From the NCBI RefSeq assembly GCF_022662495.1, contig NZ_JAKPBU010000005.1, positions 310,001 to 374,000 of the forward strand: a stretch of DNA of 64,000 nucleotides, read 5' to 3'. The notes below the pieces were generated by a model. That model was not told the origin of the DNA, made no database searches, and saw only the letters and a list, made by a program, of their open reading frames with translations. The translations under genes were made by a program, and so were the position numbers. Within the stretch, counting starts at the first letter, position 1. Each line of letters starts with the position of its first letter. Source of the stretch: Lysobacter sp. M2-1. Its GTDB lineage: Bacteria > Pseudomonadota > Gammaproteobacteria > Xanthomonadales > Xanthomonadaceae. This document shows, one piece after another, positions 14,121 to 25,673 of the stretch.

Positions 14121-14813
14121 GTGCTGGAGCTGGTGAAGGCCGGGGGATGGCCGATGATCCCGTTGCTGCTGCTGTCGGCGGTGGCGCTGGCGATCATCGT
14201 GGAGCGTTTCTGGTCGCTGCGGCGCAAGGCGGTGCTGCCGCCCGGGTTGGGCGCCGAGGTGCGCGCCTGGGCCTCGCGCGGGCGCCTGAATCCCGAGCAC
14301 ATCGAGTCCCTGCGCCAGACCTCGCCGCTGGGCGCGCTGCTGGCGGCGGCGCTGGACGTGCGCAACCGTCCGCGCGACCAGATCCGCGAGCGGATCGAGG
14401 ACGTGGGCCGGCACCTGGTGCACCGGATGGAACGTTTCCTCAACGGGCTCGGCACGATCGCCGCCGCCGGGCCGCTGCTGGGCCTGTTCGGCACCGTGGT
14501 CGGCATGATCCAGATGTTCCTGGGCATCCTCGACCACGGCATCGGCGATGCCAACGAACTGGCCGGCGGCATCGGCAAGGCGCTGGTGTGCACTGCCGCA
14601 GGCATGATCGTGGCGATTCCGGCACTCATGTTCCATCGCTACTTCCGCGGCCGCATCGCCGGCTACATCGTGGACATGGAGCACGAGGCGATCCAGCTGC
14701 TCGACACCCTGGACGCGCCTGAAGATCCGCATGAAGCGGGCGGACTGCGCCCGGCCTCGGCCCGCGTGGCCCCGGGCGCGCATGGCATCACGCCGCCGAT
14801 CGCTGCGAGCTGA
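14121..14813 (+). CDS. exbB: ExbB/TolQ/MotA-family proton channel protein
   Basis: 230 residues from a GTG at 14121 (GGGAG 9 bases upstream); an in-frame GTG at 14112 is an alternative. Three membrane helices: MIPLLLLSAVALAIIVERFW, then TIAAAGPLLGLFGTVVGMIQMF and GGIGKALVCTAAGMIVAIPA. The GLFGTVVGM and AL(V)CTA(A)GM patterns are the proton-path helices of the family. It works with the ExbD encoded 21 bases downstream to energise a TonB protein. Because the family members are alike, TolQ is possible, but the partner and absence of tolA or tolB favour ExbB. Confidence 0.9.
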   Translation: MLELVKAGGWPMIPLLLLSAVALAIIVERFWSLRRKAVLPPGLGAEVRAWASRGRLNPEHIESLRQTSPLGALLAAALDVRNRPRDQIRERIEDVGRHLVHRMERFLNGLGTIAAAGPLLGLFGTVVGMIQMFLGILDHGIGDANELAGGIGKALVCTAAGMIVAIPALMFHRYFRGRIAGYIVDMEHEAIQLLDTLDAPEDPHEAGGLRPASARVAPGAHGITPPIAAS

Positions 14814-14834
14814 CGGGACTAGGGTCACTGACGT

Positions 14835-15290
14835 ATGCGCATCCGCGATTTCCGCGCCGACGACGAACCCGAGATCAACCTGATCCCGCTGATCGACGTG
14901 GTGCTGTGCCTGATCATTTTCTTCGTGATCACGACGACCTTCGACGCACGCTCGGTGCTGAAGCTGGAACTGCCGCGCGCCGAAGGCGAGCCGAACGAAG
15001 CGCAGGCCAAGCCCTTGAGCTTGCTGATCAATGCCGACGGCCGCTATTTCGTGGGCGATCGCGAAGTGCTGCAGACCGACGTGGATTCGCTCAAGCGCAG
15101 CATCGCCGAAGTGGCGGGCGACGATCGCGACCGCACCGTGCTGATCCGGGCCGATGCGCGCACGCCCTGGCAGGCGGTGATCACCGCCTACGATGCGCTC
15201 GGCCAGCTCGGCTTCCGCCGGATCGCCAATGCCACCGCGCCCGAGGCTGCGGCCGCCAGCGCAAACGCACCGCCCCGGAGCCCGCGTTGA
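14835..15290 (+). CDS. exbD: ExbD/TolR-family biopolymer transport protein
   Basis: 151 residues. Short cytoplasmic N-terminus, one membrane helix ([21 protein letters not shown]) carrying the essential Asp of the family (ID at about residue 21), then a periplasmic domain. A tail rich in Ala and Pro follows. The stop TGA (15288-15290) overlaps the TTG start of msbA. It forms a proton-motive complex with ExbB for TonB, which the receptor at 31394 would need. Confidence 0.93.
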   Translation: MRIRDFRADDEPEINLIPLIDVVLCLIIFFVITTTFDARSVLKLELPRAEGEPNEAQAKPLSLLINADGRYFVGDREVLQTDVDSLKRSIAEVAGDDRDRTVLIRADARTPWQAVITAYDALGQLGFRRIANATAPEAAAASANAPPRSPR

Positions 15291-17074
15291 GCAAGCCCGC
15301 CAGCGACCGCGCCTGGCCGGTCTATCGCCGACTGCTGGGCTTCGCCCGCGGTTACCGCGGCCTGCTCTGGTTCGCGCTGCTGGGCATGGCGCTCGAGGCA
15401 GCTGCCGGCGGTGCGTTCACCAAGCTGATGCAGCCGCTGATCGACGACACCTTCGTCGCCGGCAGCAAGGGGCCGGCCTACTGGATGCCGCTGGCGATCG
15501 TGGGCCTGTTCGTGGTGCGCGGCATCGCCGGCTACGTGGCCGACTACAACATGGCCCGGGCCGGGCGCGGCATCGCCCGCGACATGCGCGTGCAGGTCTT
15601 CGGCAAGTATCTGCGCCTGCCTGGGCTGCGCTTCGATTCCGAACCGGTGACCTCGATGCTGGTGCGCCTGGGCACCGACAGCGACCACGTCGCGCAGGCG
15701 GCGATCGACGCGGCCAAGGTGATGCTGCAGCAGTCCTTCCAGGTGATCGCGGCGCTGGTGGTGATGCTCTGGACCAGCTGGCAGGTGACCCTGGTGGTGC
15801 TGCTGCTGGCACCGCCGCTGGCCTGGGTGATGGGCAAGGTGGGCAAGCGCTACCGGCGCTTCAGCCATCGCATCCAGGAAAGCTCCGCGCGGCTGATGCA
15901 GACCGCCAACCAGTCGCTCGGCGGGCAGCAGGAAGTCAAGGTGTACGGCGCGCAGGAGGTGGAGTTCGACCGCTATGCCGCCATCGCCGACAACCACCGC
16001 AAGCTCGCGCTGAAGGTCGAATCCACCCGCAGCATTTCCTCGGCCCTGGTCCAGCTGATGGGCGCGGTGGGCCTGGCGGTGCTGGTGCTGGCCGCAGGGC
16101 ACGAGGCCAGCGCCGGCAGGCTGTCGGCGGGCGGTTTCGTCACCCTGATGACCGCGATGATCGCGATCATCCCGTCGATCAAGCAGCTGACCAACGTGCA
16201 GAACATGCTGCAGCGGGGTGTGGCCTCGGCCGAGCGCCTGTTCGGGATCCTGGATTCGGAAGAGGAAGCCGACCACGGCACGCGCACGCTCGATCGCGCG
16301 CAGGGGCTGATCGAATTCCGCAATGTCGACGCGCGCTACCAGGGCGAAGGCGCACCGGCGCTGCAGGACGTCAGCTTCACCGCGCGCCCCGGCACCGTCA
16401 CCGCCATCGTCGGCCGCTCGGGCAGCGGCAAGTCGACCCTGGTGAAGCTGATCCCCCGGTTCTACGAGGTCGCCGGCGGGCAGATCCTGCTCGACGGCTT
16501 TCCCCTGCAGGATTACCGCCTGGCCGACCTGCGCCGGCAGATCGCACTGGTCGGACAGCAGGTCATGCTGTTCGACGGCAGCGTGGCGACCAACGTGGCC
16601 TATGGCGAAATGCGCAGCGCGGACGAGTCTGTGCTCGCGGATGCGGTGCGCGCGGCGAATGCGATGGAATTCGTCGAACGCATGCCCGAGGGCCTGCAGT
16701 CCGACATCGGCATCAGCGGTGCGCGACTGTCGGGTGGCCAGCGCCAGCGCCTGGCCATCGCGCGGGCCATGCTCAAGGACGCGCCGATCCTGATCCTGGA
16801 CGAGGCCACCGCCGCGCTCGACAACGAATCCGAACGCCTGGTCCAGGACGCGCTGGACCGGCTGATGCCGGATCGCACCACCCTGGTGATCGCGCACCGA
16901 CTTTCGACGATCGAGCACGCCGACCAGGTGCTGGTGCTCGATCACGGACGCCTGGTGGAGCAGGGCACGCCGCAGGAGCTGCTCGCACGCGGTGGGCTGT
17001 ATGCGCACCTGCACCGCAGCCAGTTCCGCGACCAGCCGCCCGCAGCGGAAGCCGACGACGGCGCGCCGGCATGA
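15287..17074 (+). CDS. msbA: Lipid A export ATP-binding/permease MsbA
   Basis: 595 residues from TTG 15287 (overlapping the exbD stop). N-terminal ABC-transporter membrane domain of six helices (about 1-320) and a C-terminal ATPase with Walker [10 protein letters not shown] (about 383), the signature [14 protein letters not shown] (about 481-494) and Walker [13 protein letters not shown] (about 502). It flips core-lipid A across the inner membrane. It is followed by lpxK with a 4-base start/stop overlap, as in E. coli. Confidence 0.95.
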   Translation: MSKPASDRAWPVYRRLLGFARGYRGLLWFALLGMALEAAAGGAFTKLMQPLIDDTFVAGSKGPAYWMPLAIVGLFVVRGIAGYVADYNMARAGRGIARDMRVQVFGKYLRLPGLRFDSEPVTSMLVRLGTDSDHVAQAAIDAAKVMLQQSFQVIAALVVMLWTSWQVTLVVLLLAPPLAWVMGKVGKRYRRFSHRIQESSARLMQTANQSLGGQQEVKVYGAQEVEFDRYAAIADNHRKLALKVESTRSISSALVQLMGAVGLAVLVLAAGHEASAGRLSAGGFVTLMTAMIAIIPSIKQLTNVQNMLQRGVASAERLFGILDSEEEADHGTRTLDRAQGLIEFRNVDARYQGEGAPALQDVSFTARPGTVTAIVGRSGSGKSTLVKLIPRFYEVAGGQILLDGFPLQDYRLADLRRQIALVGQQVMLFDGSVATNVAYGEMRSADESVLADAVRAANAMEFVERMPEGLQSDIGISGARLSGGQRQRLAIARAMLKDAPILILDEATAALDNESERLVQDALDRLMPDRTTLVIAHRLSTIEHADQVLVLDHGRLVEQGTPQELLARGGLYAHLHRSQFRDQPPAAEADDGAPA

Positions 17075-18105
17075 GTCCGCAGCGCAAGGCCCGCACGCCC
17101 GGCTACTGGTTCGACGCCGGCATCGGCGTGCCGCTGGGCGCGCGCGTCCTGTCGCAGGCGTACGCGCGCGCCGTCGCGCTGCGACGCGACCTGTTCGCGC
17201 GCGGCTGGCGCAGGCGCATCCGCATCGGCCGGCCGGTGCTGGTGGTCGGCAACCTGATCGCTGGCGGCAGCGGCAAGACTCCGCTCACCATCGCCATCGT
17301 CGAGCGCCTGCGCGACGAGGGGTTCACGCCCGGTGTCGCCACCCGTGGCTACGGACGCCGCGACGAGACGCGACCGCTCTGGGTCGACGCGCGCACCGAT
17401 CCTGCCGAGGGCGGCGATGAACCGGTGCTCGTGGCCCGGCGCACCGGGATGAAAGTGCGTGCGGATCGCGATCGGGTGGCTGCGGGCAGGGCGCTGATCG
17501 ATGCGGGTTGCGACGTGGTGGTCTGCGATGACGGCCTGCAGCATTACCGCCTGGCGCGCGATCTCGAGATCGAAGTGATCGATGGACGCCGGCGCTACGG
17601 CAACGGCCTGATGCTGCCGGCCGGACCGCTGCGCGAGCCGCCCGCGCGTGGCGCGGAATGTGATTTCAGGGTCGTCAACCTGGCCACGTCGCCGGCGGAG
17701 GCCGATACGCCGGACGACGCGGGCTTCGGTGAATGGCCGATGCGCCTGCACGCCGAACGCGCGATGCCGCTGGTCGGCGTGCGCGCCCGCCCGCTCTCGG
17801 CGTTCGCCGGCCAGCGCGTGCATGCCGTGGCCGGCATCGGCGACCCCGAACGCTTCTTCGCCATGCTGCGCGCGCTGGGTATCGGCGTGGTGCCGCATGC
17901 GTTCGCCGACCATCACGCCTACGTCGCCGAGGACCTGCAGTTCGGCAGCGACCTGCCGGTGCTGATGACCGAGAAGGACGCGGTCAAGTGCACCGGCTTC
18001 GCCAGCGATCGCCACTATGCCGTTCCGGTGGAGGCGCAGCTTCCGGAGGCATTTTGGGTGGCGTTGCTCGATCGCGTGCGACACGCGCGCCCCGCCGCGC
18101 CATGA
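17071..18105 (+). CDS. lpxK: Tetraacyldisaccharide 4'-kinase LpxK
   Basis: 344 residues, ATG at 17071 inside the msbA stop (ATGA). Phosphorylates the 4' position of lipid A precursor at the inner membrane face. The P-loop is [15 protein letters not shown] (near residue 60), followed by a VATRGYGRR stretch and [12 protein letters not shown], both typical of LpxK. The C-terminal part carries the AFADHHAY and MTEKDAVKC motifs. Overlaps kdsB by 4 bases. Confidence 0.95.
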   Translation: MSPQRKARTPGYWFDAGIGVPLGARVLSQAYARAVALRRDLFARGWRRRIRIGRPVLVVGNLIAGGSGKTPLTIAIVERLRDEGFTPGVATRGYGRRDETRPLWVDARTDPAEGGDEPVLVARRTGMKVRADRDRVAAGRALIDAGCDVVVCDDGLQHYRLARDLEIEVIDGRRRYGNGLMLPAGPLREPPARGAECDFRVVNLATSPAEADTPDDAGFGEWPMRLHAERAMPLVGVRARPLSAFAGQRVHAVAGIGDPERFFAMLRALGIGVVPHAFADHHAYVAEDLQFGSDLPVLMTEKDAVKCTGFASDRHYAVPVEAQLPEAFWVALLDRVRHARPAAP

Positions 18106-18872
18106 ACGCGCCCGAATTCGTCGTCGCCATCCCCGCGCGCTACGCCGCCACGCGCCTGCCGGGCAAACCGCTGCGGCCGCTCGGCGGCGAGCCGCTCGTG
18201 CTGCACGTGGCGCGCCGCGCGCTGGCCGCCGGCGCGCGCGAGGTCTGGGTCGCGGCCGATGACGAGCGGATCGTCCGGGCGCTGGAAGGCTCGGGCGTGC
18301 GCATCGCGATGACCTCGCCGGCGCACGCGTCGGGCAGCGATCGCCTGGCCGAATGCGCGGATCTCGCGAGTTGGAACGACGATGCCATCGTGGTCAACCT
18401 GCAGGGCGACGAGCCTTTCGCCCCGGCCAGCGGCATCCGCCGCGTGGCCGAGCTGGTCGCCTCGAGCGGCGCGCCGATGGCCACGCTGGCCGCGCCGATC
18501 CTCGATCCGGAAACGATGTTCGATCCCGATGCGGTCAAGCTGGTGCGCAACGCAGCCGGCGACGCGCTGTATTTCAGCCGCGCGCCGGTGCCGTGGCATC
18601 GCGATGCCTGGTCGTACGATCGAGCAGCGGTGGAACCGGGCGAATGCCTGCGCCATATCGGCATCTACGGCTACCGTGCCGGCGCGCTGCGCGCGTTCAC
18701 GCGCCTGCCGCCGGGACGGCTGGAGCGGCTCGAGTCGCTGGAACAGCTGCGCGCGCTGGAAGCGGGCTGGCGGATCGCGGTCGACCTGACCCCGGAACCC
18801 TTTCCACCCGGCGTGGACACACCCGAAGACCTGGCGCGCGCCGAGGCACGGCTGGCCGGGACGCATGGCTGA
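18102..18872 (+). CDS. kdsB: 3-deoxy-manno-octulosonate cytidylyltransferase KdsB
   Basis: 256 residues, ATG at 18102. Activates Kdo with CTP for LPS inner core synthesis. Motifs: [15 protein letters not shown] at the N-terminus (nucleotide binding), [10 protein letters not shown] (about 98-107, with the metal-binding Asp), YFSRAPVPW and [12 protein letters not shown]. The length is normal. Overlaps the phosphatase gene by 8 bases. Confidence 0.95.
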   Translation: MNAPEFVVAIPARYAATRLPGKPLRPLGGEPLVLHVARRALAAGAREVWVAADDERIVRALEGSGVRIAMTSPAHASGSDRLAECADLASWNDDAIVVNLQGDEPFAPASGIRRVAELVASSGAPMATLAAPILDPETMFDPDAVKLVRNAAGDALYFSRAPVPWHRDAWSYDRAAVEPGECLRHIGIYGYRAGALRAFTRLPPGRLERLESLEQLRALEAGWRIAVDLTPEPFPPGVDTPEDLARAEARLAGTHG

Positions 18873-19335
18873 GACGCTGCGCCTGCTGGTGGTCTGCCTG
18901 GGCAACATCTGCCGTTCGCCGATGGCCGAGGGCGCGCTGCGTGCGCGTCTGCGCGAAGCCGGTTTGGACGAGGTGGTGGAAGTCGATTCGGTGGGCACCG
19001 GCGAGTGGCACGTGGGTCAGCCGCCCGATCGCCGCGCCATCGCCTGCGCGGCGCGCAACAACGTCGACATCGCCGGCCTGCGCGGCCGGCAGCTGTCGCG
19101 CCGCGACTTCGAGGCGTTCGACTACATCCTGTGCGCCGATCGCAGCACCTTGCGCGAGACGGCCGCCCTCGCACCCGATGGCGCGCGCGAACGCTGCATG
19201 CTGCTGTCGGCCTACGCAGGGCAGGGCGAGGTGGAGATCCCGGACCCATATACAGGCGGGACGCCCGAGTTCGACTATGCCTGGGAACTGGCCGACGGCA
19301 TGGCGCGGGCCATCGTTGGCCGTTTGTCCCGGTAG
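18865..19335 (+). CDS. Low-molecular-weight protein tyrosine phosphatase
   Basis: 156 residues. The catalytic loop CLGNICRSP (CX5R, Cys about residue 11) is at the N-terminus, and the general-acid motif DPYTGG (about 130) near the end. In Gram-negative bacteria such enzymes often act on exopolysaccharide kinases, but no partner kinase is nearby. It overlaps kdsB, so it is co-transcribed with the LPS genes. Eukaryotic-type ACP1-like members share the fold. Confidence 0.93.
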   Translation: MAETLRLLVVCLGNICRSPMAEGALRARLREAGLDEVVEVDSVGTGEWHVGQPPDRRAIACAARNNVDIAGLRGRQLSRRDFEAFDYILCADRSTLRETAALAPDGARERCMLLSAYAGQGEVEIPDPYTGGTPEFDYAWELADGMARAIVGRLSR

Positions 19336-19450
19336 CCGCCGCGCCCCCGACGCGTGCGCAGGCATGCGTCGCCTCCCCGCAGGCCGAGTCGACGACGCAT
19401 CGACGTCGTCGCGCCGACCCGCATTCGATCCTGCGGGATAATGGCCGCGT

Positions 19451-21324
19451 ATGAGCGTCGCCAAGCCCGCCACTACCCCCGTCTTCGATGGCAAGGCCTT
19501 CGTCCGCGGCCTGAGCACCGCGCCTGGCGTCTACCGCATGCTCGCGGCCGATGGCGGCGTGCTGTACGTGGGCAAGGCCGGTGCGCTGAAGAAGCGCGTC
19601 GCCAGCTACTTCAACAGCGCCCCCAAGGGGCCGCGCACCCAGGCCATGCTGGCCCAGACCGCATCCATGGAGGTCACGGTCACCCGCACCGAAGGCGAGG
19701 CGCTGCTGCTGGAAAACCAGCTGATCAAGGCGCACCGCCCGCGCTACAACGTGATGCTGCGCGACGACAAGAGCTATCCCTATGTGCTGCTGACCGACGA
19801 GCAGTGGCCGCGGATCGCGTTCCATCGCGGCGGGCGCAGCATGCCGGGGCGTTACTTCGGCCCGTATCCGGGCGCGGGTGCCGTGCGCGAGACGCTGGGC
19901 ATGATGCACAAGCTGTTCAAGTTGCGCAGCTGCGAGGACAGCGTGTTCCGCAATCGCTCCCGCCCCTGCCTGCAGTACCAGATCGGACGTTGCAGCGCGC
20001 CGTGCGTGGGGCTGGTGGAGGCGGGCGAATATGCCGATGCGGTGCGACGGGCCGCGTTGTTCCTCGAAGGGCGCAGCGATGAGCTCAACGCCGAACTCGG
20101 GCAGGAGATGGAAGCGGCCGCTGGGCGGCTGGATTTCGAACAGGCAGCGCGCCTGCGCGACATGGTCGCGACCCTGCGCAAGATCCAGGCGCGCCAGTAC
20201 GTGGACGGCAAGGCCGCCGAGCTCGACGTCCTGGCTGTCGCCATGCAGGGCAGCGCTGCCTGTGTGCTGCTGCTGGCCTTCCGCGACGGGCGCAACCTGG
20301 GCACGCGCAGCTTCTTCCCCAGGACCAATGGCGAGGAGAGCGCCCAGGAAGTGCTGTCGGCCTTCGTGTCGCAGTACTACGCCGAGCTGCCGGCGCCGCG
20401 CGAGATCGTGCTGGATCGCGAGATCGCCGATCTCGAGCTGCTCGAGCAGGCGCTGTCGGACGCGGCGGGGCGCAAGGTCTCGATCAAGACCAGCGTGCGC
20501 GGCGACCGCGCCGGCTATCTGGATCTTGCGCGGCGCAACGCCGAGCTGTCGCTGGCCAGCGAAATCAGCAGCCATGCCGCGCAGGCGGCGCGCGCGGAGG
20601 ACCTGCGCGCATTGCTGGGGCTGGAAGCGCCGGCGCAGCGGATCGAATGTTTCGACATCAGCCACACCATGGGCGAGGCGACGGTCGCCTCGTGCGTGGT
20701 CTTCGATGCCAACGGCCCGGTGCGCAGCCAGTACCGGCGCTTCAACATTGCCGGGATCGAGCCGGGCGACGACTACGCCGCCATGCACCAGGCGCTGGAC
20801 CGCCGCTTCCGGCGCGCGGTGGAGGAGGACGGCGTGCTGCCCGATGTGCTGCTGATCGACGGCGGGGCGGGGCAGGTGGCGCAGGCCAATGCGGTGCTGG
20901 CCGACCTCGGCGTGAACGATGTGACGGTGGTGGGCGTGGCCAAGGGCGAGGAGCGCCGCGCCGGCCACGAAACGCTGCTGCTGCCGGGCGTGAATGGGCA
21001 GCCAGGGCGCGAACTGCGGCCCGGCGCGCAGTCGCCGGGCCTGCAGCTGATCCAGCAGGTCCGCGACGAGGCGCACCGCTTCGCCATCACCGGCCATCGC
21101 GGCCGGCGGCAGAAGGCGCGCAGCAGCAGCCGGCTGGAGGACATCCCCGGCATCGGACCGCGCCGGCGCGCCAGCCTGCTCAAGCATTTCGGCGGCCTGG
21201 TTGGCCTCAAGGCCGCCGGCATCGAGGAAATCGCCCGTGTCGAAGGCGTCAATGCCGCCCTCGCGCAGCGGATTTACGCGACACTGCACGGGTTGCCCGG
21301 CACCCAGCCCGACCTCGGAACGCA

Positions 21325-21328
<4 letters not shown>
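19451..21328 (+). CDS. uvrC: Excinuclease ABC subunit C
   Basis: 625 residues, ATG at 19451. Makes both incisions at DNA lesions with UvrAB. N-terminal GIY-YIG nuclease domain (PGVYRMLAADGGVLYVGKAGALKKR, the first box reads GVY), UVR motif (LGQEMEAAAGRLDFEQAARLRD, about 217), RNase H-like endonuclease domain with the EC-FDISHTMG and LLIDGGAGQ motifs (about 397-480) and a C-terminal helix-hairpin-helix pair (IPGIGPRRRASLLKHF). A GATAAT box at 19437-19442 sits just upstream of the start but has no convincing -35 element. Overlaps pgsA by 4 bases. Confidence 0.96.
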
Positions 21329-22050
<722 letters not shown>

Positions 22051-22108
22051 AGATGTTCCTCCCTGAACGCATTGCGGCCGAGTCAGGCCAGTGTTCCAGG
22101 GAACCAGA

Positions 22109-22130
22109 CCCCGGGCGATCCGGGGTTTTT
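22109..22130 (+). terminator. Rho-independent terminator after tRNA-Gly
   Basis: Stem CCCCGG/CCGGGG with loop GCGAT, followed by TTTTT. Confidence 0.85.
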
Positions 22131-22185
22131 CATGCCCATCGCCGGCCCATCCGGCGACGCGATGTGAAAGAATGAAGCAGTCACC

Positions 22186-22259
22186 GGCCGGGTGGCAGAG
22201 TGGTTATGCAGCGGACTGCAAATCCGCGTACGCCGGTTCAATTCCGACCTCGGCCTCCA
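22186..22259 (+). tRNA. tRNA-Cys (GCA)
   Basis: 74 bases with CCA; acceptor GGCCGGG/CTCGGCC; anticodon GCA at 22218-22220. Confidence 0.96.
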
Positions 22260-22287
22260 ATTCGCGCGATTGCCTCGCGCGCACGCT

Positions 22288-22310
22288 AAACCCGGCTTCG
22301 GCCGGGTTTT
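22288..22310 (+). terminator. Rho-independent terminator after tRNA-Cys
   Basis: Stem AAACCCGGC/GCCGGGTTT closed by a TTCG tetraloop and followed by a T-rich stretch. Confidence 0.88.
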
Positions 22311-22520
22311 CCTTTTGAAGCATGGGCTGGCGGGTTTCCAGGGCCGCTGCGGCGGCGCGAAGGCAGTCACGGCGGAGGTTGATCGCGGCGCGGCCGGGGT
22401 TCGTGTTTGTGGCCACTTGATCTGCGGTCGACTGCCTGGGCGGGCTGGTCCTCTCCGTCATGGGCGGATTCATGGCCGGTTTCTTCCCCGGCCCGCGTCA
22501 GGCACCCTATGTCCCGCACC

Positions 22521-22607
22521 GCCCGGATGGCGAAACTGGTATACGCAAGGGACTTAAAATCCCTCGGCCGCAAGGCCATGTCGGTTCGATCCCGACTCCG
22601 GGCACCA
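22521..22607 (+). tRNA. tRNA-Leu (TAA)
   Basis: 87 bases with long variable arm and encoded CCA; acceptor GCCCGGA/TCCGGGC; anticodon TAA at 22555-22557. It lies 14 bases before the tviB-type gene. Confidence 0.96.
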
Positions 22608-22621
22608 ATCCAAGGAACAGC

Positions 22622-23902
22622 ATGCTCAAGCTAGAAGATGCCCGCGTCGCCGTGATCGGCCTGGGCTACGTGGGGCTGCCGCTGGCGGTCGAATTCGGCA
22701 AGCGCTACGAGACGCTCGGCTTCGACATCGATGAGGCGCGGGTGGGCCGCCTGCAGCAGGGCAACGACAGCAACGGCGAGTGCGAGCCGGCCGAGATCGC
22801 CGCGGCCACCCGCCTGCAGTTGAGCGCCGACCCACAGGCGCTGCGCGATCGCAATGTCTACATCGTCACCGTGCCCACGCCGGTCGACGAGCACAAGCGG
22901 CCCGACTTGTCGCCGCTGGTGAAGGCCAGCGGCACCATCGGCGCGATGCTCAAGCCGGGCGACGTGGTGGTGTACGAGTCGACCGTGTACCCCGGTGCCA
23001 CCGAGGAGATCTGCGTTCCGGAACTCGAGCGCGTCTCGGGCCTGCGCTTCAACCAGGATTTCTTCGTGGGCTACAGCCCCGAGCGCATCAATCCCGGCGA
23101 CAAGCTGCGCCGGCTGCCGGACATCCCCAAGGTCACCTCCGGCTCGACGCCGGAAGCGGCGGATTTCATCGACGCGCTGTATTCGAGCATCATCCGCGCC
23201 GGCACCCACAAGGCATCCAGCCTGAAGGTGGCCGAGGCGGCGAAGGTCATCGAGAACACCCAGCGCGACGTCAACATCGCCCTGATTAACCAGCTTGCGC
23301 TGATCTTCCAGCGCCTTGGCATCGACACCCACGATGTGCTGGAGGCGGCCGAGACCAAGTGGAACTTCCTGCCGTTCCGACCCGGCCTGGTGGGCGGGCA
23401 TTGCATCGGCGTGGATCCTTACTACCTGATCCAGAAATCGCAGTCGCTGGGCTACTACCCGGACATCCTGATGGCCTCGCGCCGGATCAACGATTCGATG
23501 GGCCGCCACGTGGCCGCGTCGGTGATCAAGCGGATGATCCAGAAACGCATCTCGCTGTCCGATGCGCGGATCCTGATCCTGGGCCTCACTTTCAAGGAGA
23601 ACTGCCCCGACCTGCGCAACACGCGCGTGGTGGAACTTGCGCGGGAGTTCGAACAGTACGGTGCGAAGGTCGACATCCACGACCCGTGGGCCGATCCGGA
23701 ACAGACCCGGCACGAATACGGGATCGAACTGCTGGGCACGCTGCCGCACCAGGCCGATTACGACGCCGTCCTGCTGGCGGTGGCGCACGACCAGTACCGC
23801 GCGCTCGGGATCGAGGGCGTGCGCCGACTGGGCCAGCCCGACGTCGTGGTTTACGACATCAAGAGCATCTTCCCCAAAGACACCGTCGACGGACGGCTAT
23901 GA
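22622..23902 (+). CDS. tviB: UDP-GlcNAc 6-dehydrogenase, TviB/WbpO type
   Basis: 426 residues, ATG at 22622 with AAGGA upstream. Oxidises the C6 hydroxyl of a UDP-hexosamine to the uronate, feeding capsule or O-antigen. NAD site VAVIGLGYVGLPLAVEFGK at the N-terminus, VPTPVDEHKRPDLS, the catalytic Cys in GLVGGHCIGVDPYY (about 257-270), and the C-terminal SGST- and LTFKENCPDLRNTR segments of the UDP-glucose/GDP-mannose dehydrogenase family. No other polysaccharide genes are next to it. The pairing to UDP-GlcNAc versus UDP-GalNAc is not certain. Confidence 0.88.
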   Translation: MLKLEDARVAVIGLGYVGLPLAVEFGKRYETLGFDIDEARVGRLQQGNDSNGECEPAEIAAATRLQLSADPQALRDRNVYIVTVPTPVDEHKRPDLSPLVKASGTIGAMLKPGDVVVYESTVYPGATEEICVPELERVSGLRFNQDFFVGYSPERINPGDKLRRLPDIPKVTSGSTPEAADFIDALYSSIIRAGTHKASSLKVAEAAKVIENTQRDVNIALINQLALIFQRLGIDTHDVLEAAETKWNFLPFRPGLVGGHCIGVDPYYLIQKSQSLGYYPDILMASRRINDSMGRHVAASVIKRMIQKRISLSDARILILGLTFKENCPDLRNTRVVELAREFEQYGAKVDIHDPWADPEQTRHEYGIELLGTLPHQADYDAVLLAVAHDQYRALGIEGVRRLGQPDVVVYDIKSIFPKDTVDGRL

Positions 23903-23903
23903 A

Positions 23904-25580
23904 ATGAAGGCACGGCTGCGGCATCTGCCCCGTTTCCCGCTGGACTCGGGGACGCTGCGCTATGCCGTGTACGTGCTGAGCGTGACCGCCCTGCTGGTAT
24001 CGCTGGGCATGCTGTGGTGGCGCGGCCGCGATGGGTGGGCGGTGGTAGCCGTGATCTCCGCGGCGCTGGCGCTGGTGGGGAGCTGGGATCTGCTGCAGCG
24101 CCGGAGCACGCTGCGCCGCAACTATCCGATCCTCGCTCACTTTCGTTACGGCCTGGAATCGATCGGGCCGGAAATCCGCCAGTACTTCATCCAGGCCGAC
24201 ATCGAGAAGGCGCCGTTCTCGCGAGAGCAGCGCGCGCTGGTCTACCAGCGCAGCAAGTCGGTGCAGGACACGGTGCCGTTCGGCAGCGAGCTCAATCCCT
24301 ATGGCGTGGACTACGAATGGATCAACCATTCGATGGCGCCGGTGCCGGGCGATCGCCACGACTTCCGCATCCTGGTGGGCGAGGGCTGCGCGCAACCGTA
24401 CTCGGTCAGCGTGTTCAACATCTCCGCGATGAGCTTCGGTTCGCTTTCGGCCAGCGCGATCCGTGCACTCAATGCCGGCGCCAGGCGTGGCCGCTTCTAC
24501 CACGACACTGGCGAGGGCTCGCTCTCCCCGTATCACCGGGAGCATGGGGGCGACATCGTCTGGGAAATCGGTTCGGGCTACTTCGGCTGTCGCAACGCCG
24601 ACGGCAGTTTCAGCGCGGAGCGCTTCGCTGCGGTGGCGCGCGACCCGCAGGTGAAGATGGTGGAGCTGAAGCTGTCCCAGGGCGCCAAGCCGGGTCATGG
24701 CGGAGTGCTGCCGGCGGCGAAGGTCACGCGTGAGATCGCGGAAACCCGCGGCGTGCCGATCGGGGTGGACTGCGTATCGCCGGCGCGGCATAGCGTGTTC
24801 GACACGCCGGTGGGATTGCTCGAGTTCATCGCGCGCATGCGCGAACTGTCCGGCGGCAAACCCGCGGGTTTCAAGCTGGCCATCGGCCACCCCTGGGAAT
24901 GGTTCGGGATCGCCAAGGCGATGCGCGAGACCGGGCTGCTGCCGGACTTCATCGTGGTCGACGGCGCCGAGGGCGGTACCGGGGCGGCTCCGGCGGAATT
25001 CATCGACCATGTCGGCGTGCCGATGCACGAGGGCCTGCTGCTCGTGCATAACACCCTGGTCGGCCTGGGCCTGCGCGACCGGATCAAGCTCGGCGCGGCC
25101 GGGCAGATCGTCAGCGCGTTCGACATCGCCCGGACCATCGCCCTGGGCGCGGACTGGTGCAACTCGGCGCGTGGCTTCATGTTCTCGCTGGGCTGCATCC
25201 AGTCGCAGGCCTGCCACACCGACAAGTGCCCGACCGGCGTGGCCACGCAGAACCCCGGACGCTGGCGCAAGCTCGATGTGCCCGACAAGGCGACGCGTGT
25301 GTTCCAGTTCCACGAGAACACGCTCAAGGCACTGCGTGACCTGCTGTGCGCAGCGGGGCTGGAGCATCCGCAGCAGCTGGGGCCCGAGCACATCCTGCGG
25401 CGCGTGTCGCCGGTCGAGATCCGCTCGCTCGCGGCGCTCTATACGTATCTGCAGCCCGGTGAACTGCTGGACCGGGTTCCCAGGCATGCCGTGTTCCAGG
25501 AGTTCTGGGCCGATGCGCGCAGCGACAGCTTCGCCGCACCGGAGAAGGTGGGCGCCCTGCGTCTGGCCAAATCCTTGTAG
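23904..25580 (+). CDS. Membrane-anchored FMN-binding glutamate-synthase-like protein
   Basis: 558 residues, ATG at 23904, one base after the tviB stop. Two N-terminal membrane helices (YAVYVLSVTALLVSLGML, WAVVAVISAALALVGSW) precede a domain like the FMN/Fe-S half of glutamate synthase: FNISAMSFGSLSASAIRALN, DTGEGSLSPYH, the phosphate-binding DGAEGGTGAAP, and a cysteine cluster (CIQSQACHTDKCPTGVATQNP, about 431-451) typical of the iron-sulfur cofactor. There is no amidotransferase domain, so it is not a full GOGAT. The reaction is unknown. Confidence 0.88.
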   Translation: MKARLRHLPRFPLDSGTLRYAVYVLSVTALLVSLGMLWWRGRDGWAVVAVISAALALVGSWDLLQRRSTLRRNYPILAHFRYGLESIGPEIRQYFIQADIEKAPFSREQRALVYQRSKSVQDTVPFGSELNPYGVDYEWINHSMAPVPGDRHDFRILVGEGCAQPYSVSVFNISAMSFGSLSASAIRALNAGARRGRFYHDTGEGSLSPYHREHGGDIVWEIGSGYFGCRNADGSFSAERFAAVARDPQVKMVELKLSQGAKPGHGGVLPAAKVTREIAETRGVPIGVDCVSPARHSVFDTPVGLLEFIARMRELSGGKPAGFKLAIGHPWEWFGIAKAMRETGLLPDFIVVDGAEGGTGAAPAEFIDHVGVPMHEGLLLVHNTLVGLGLRDRIKLGAAGQIVSAFDIARTIALGADWCNSARGFMFSLGCIQSQACHTDKCPTGVATQNPGRWRKLDVPDKATRVFQFHENTLKALRDLLCAAGLEHPQQLGPEHILRRVSPVEIRSLAALYTYLQPGELLDRVPRHAVFQEFWADARSDSFAAPEKVGALRLAKSL

Positions 25581-25600
25581 GAGCGCCTTTCAGGCGCAGC
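25577..25600 (+). repeat. REP element, first copy
   Basis: GTAGGAGCGCCTTTCAGGCG, the type of short repeat starting GTAGGAGCG with an internal GCGCC/GGCGC palindrome found dispersed in Xanthomonadaceae. It overlaps the stop codon region of the preceding gene. Confidence 0.8.
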
Positions 25601-25628
25601 TAGCGATCTGCGTCTGGGGCACGTCGTT

Positions 25629-25653
25629 GTAGGAGCGCCGCTTCGGCGCGACC
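25629..25653 (+). repeat. REP element, second copy
   Basis: GTAGGAGCGCCGCTTCGGCG, direct copy of the element at 25577 with a longer palindrome. Confidence 0.8.
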
Positions 25654-25673
25654 GAAGGTGCGGCATCGGTCTC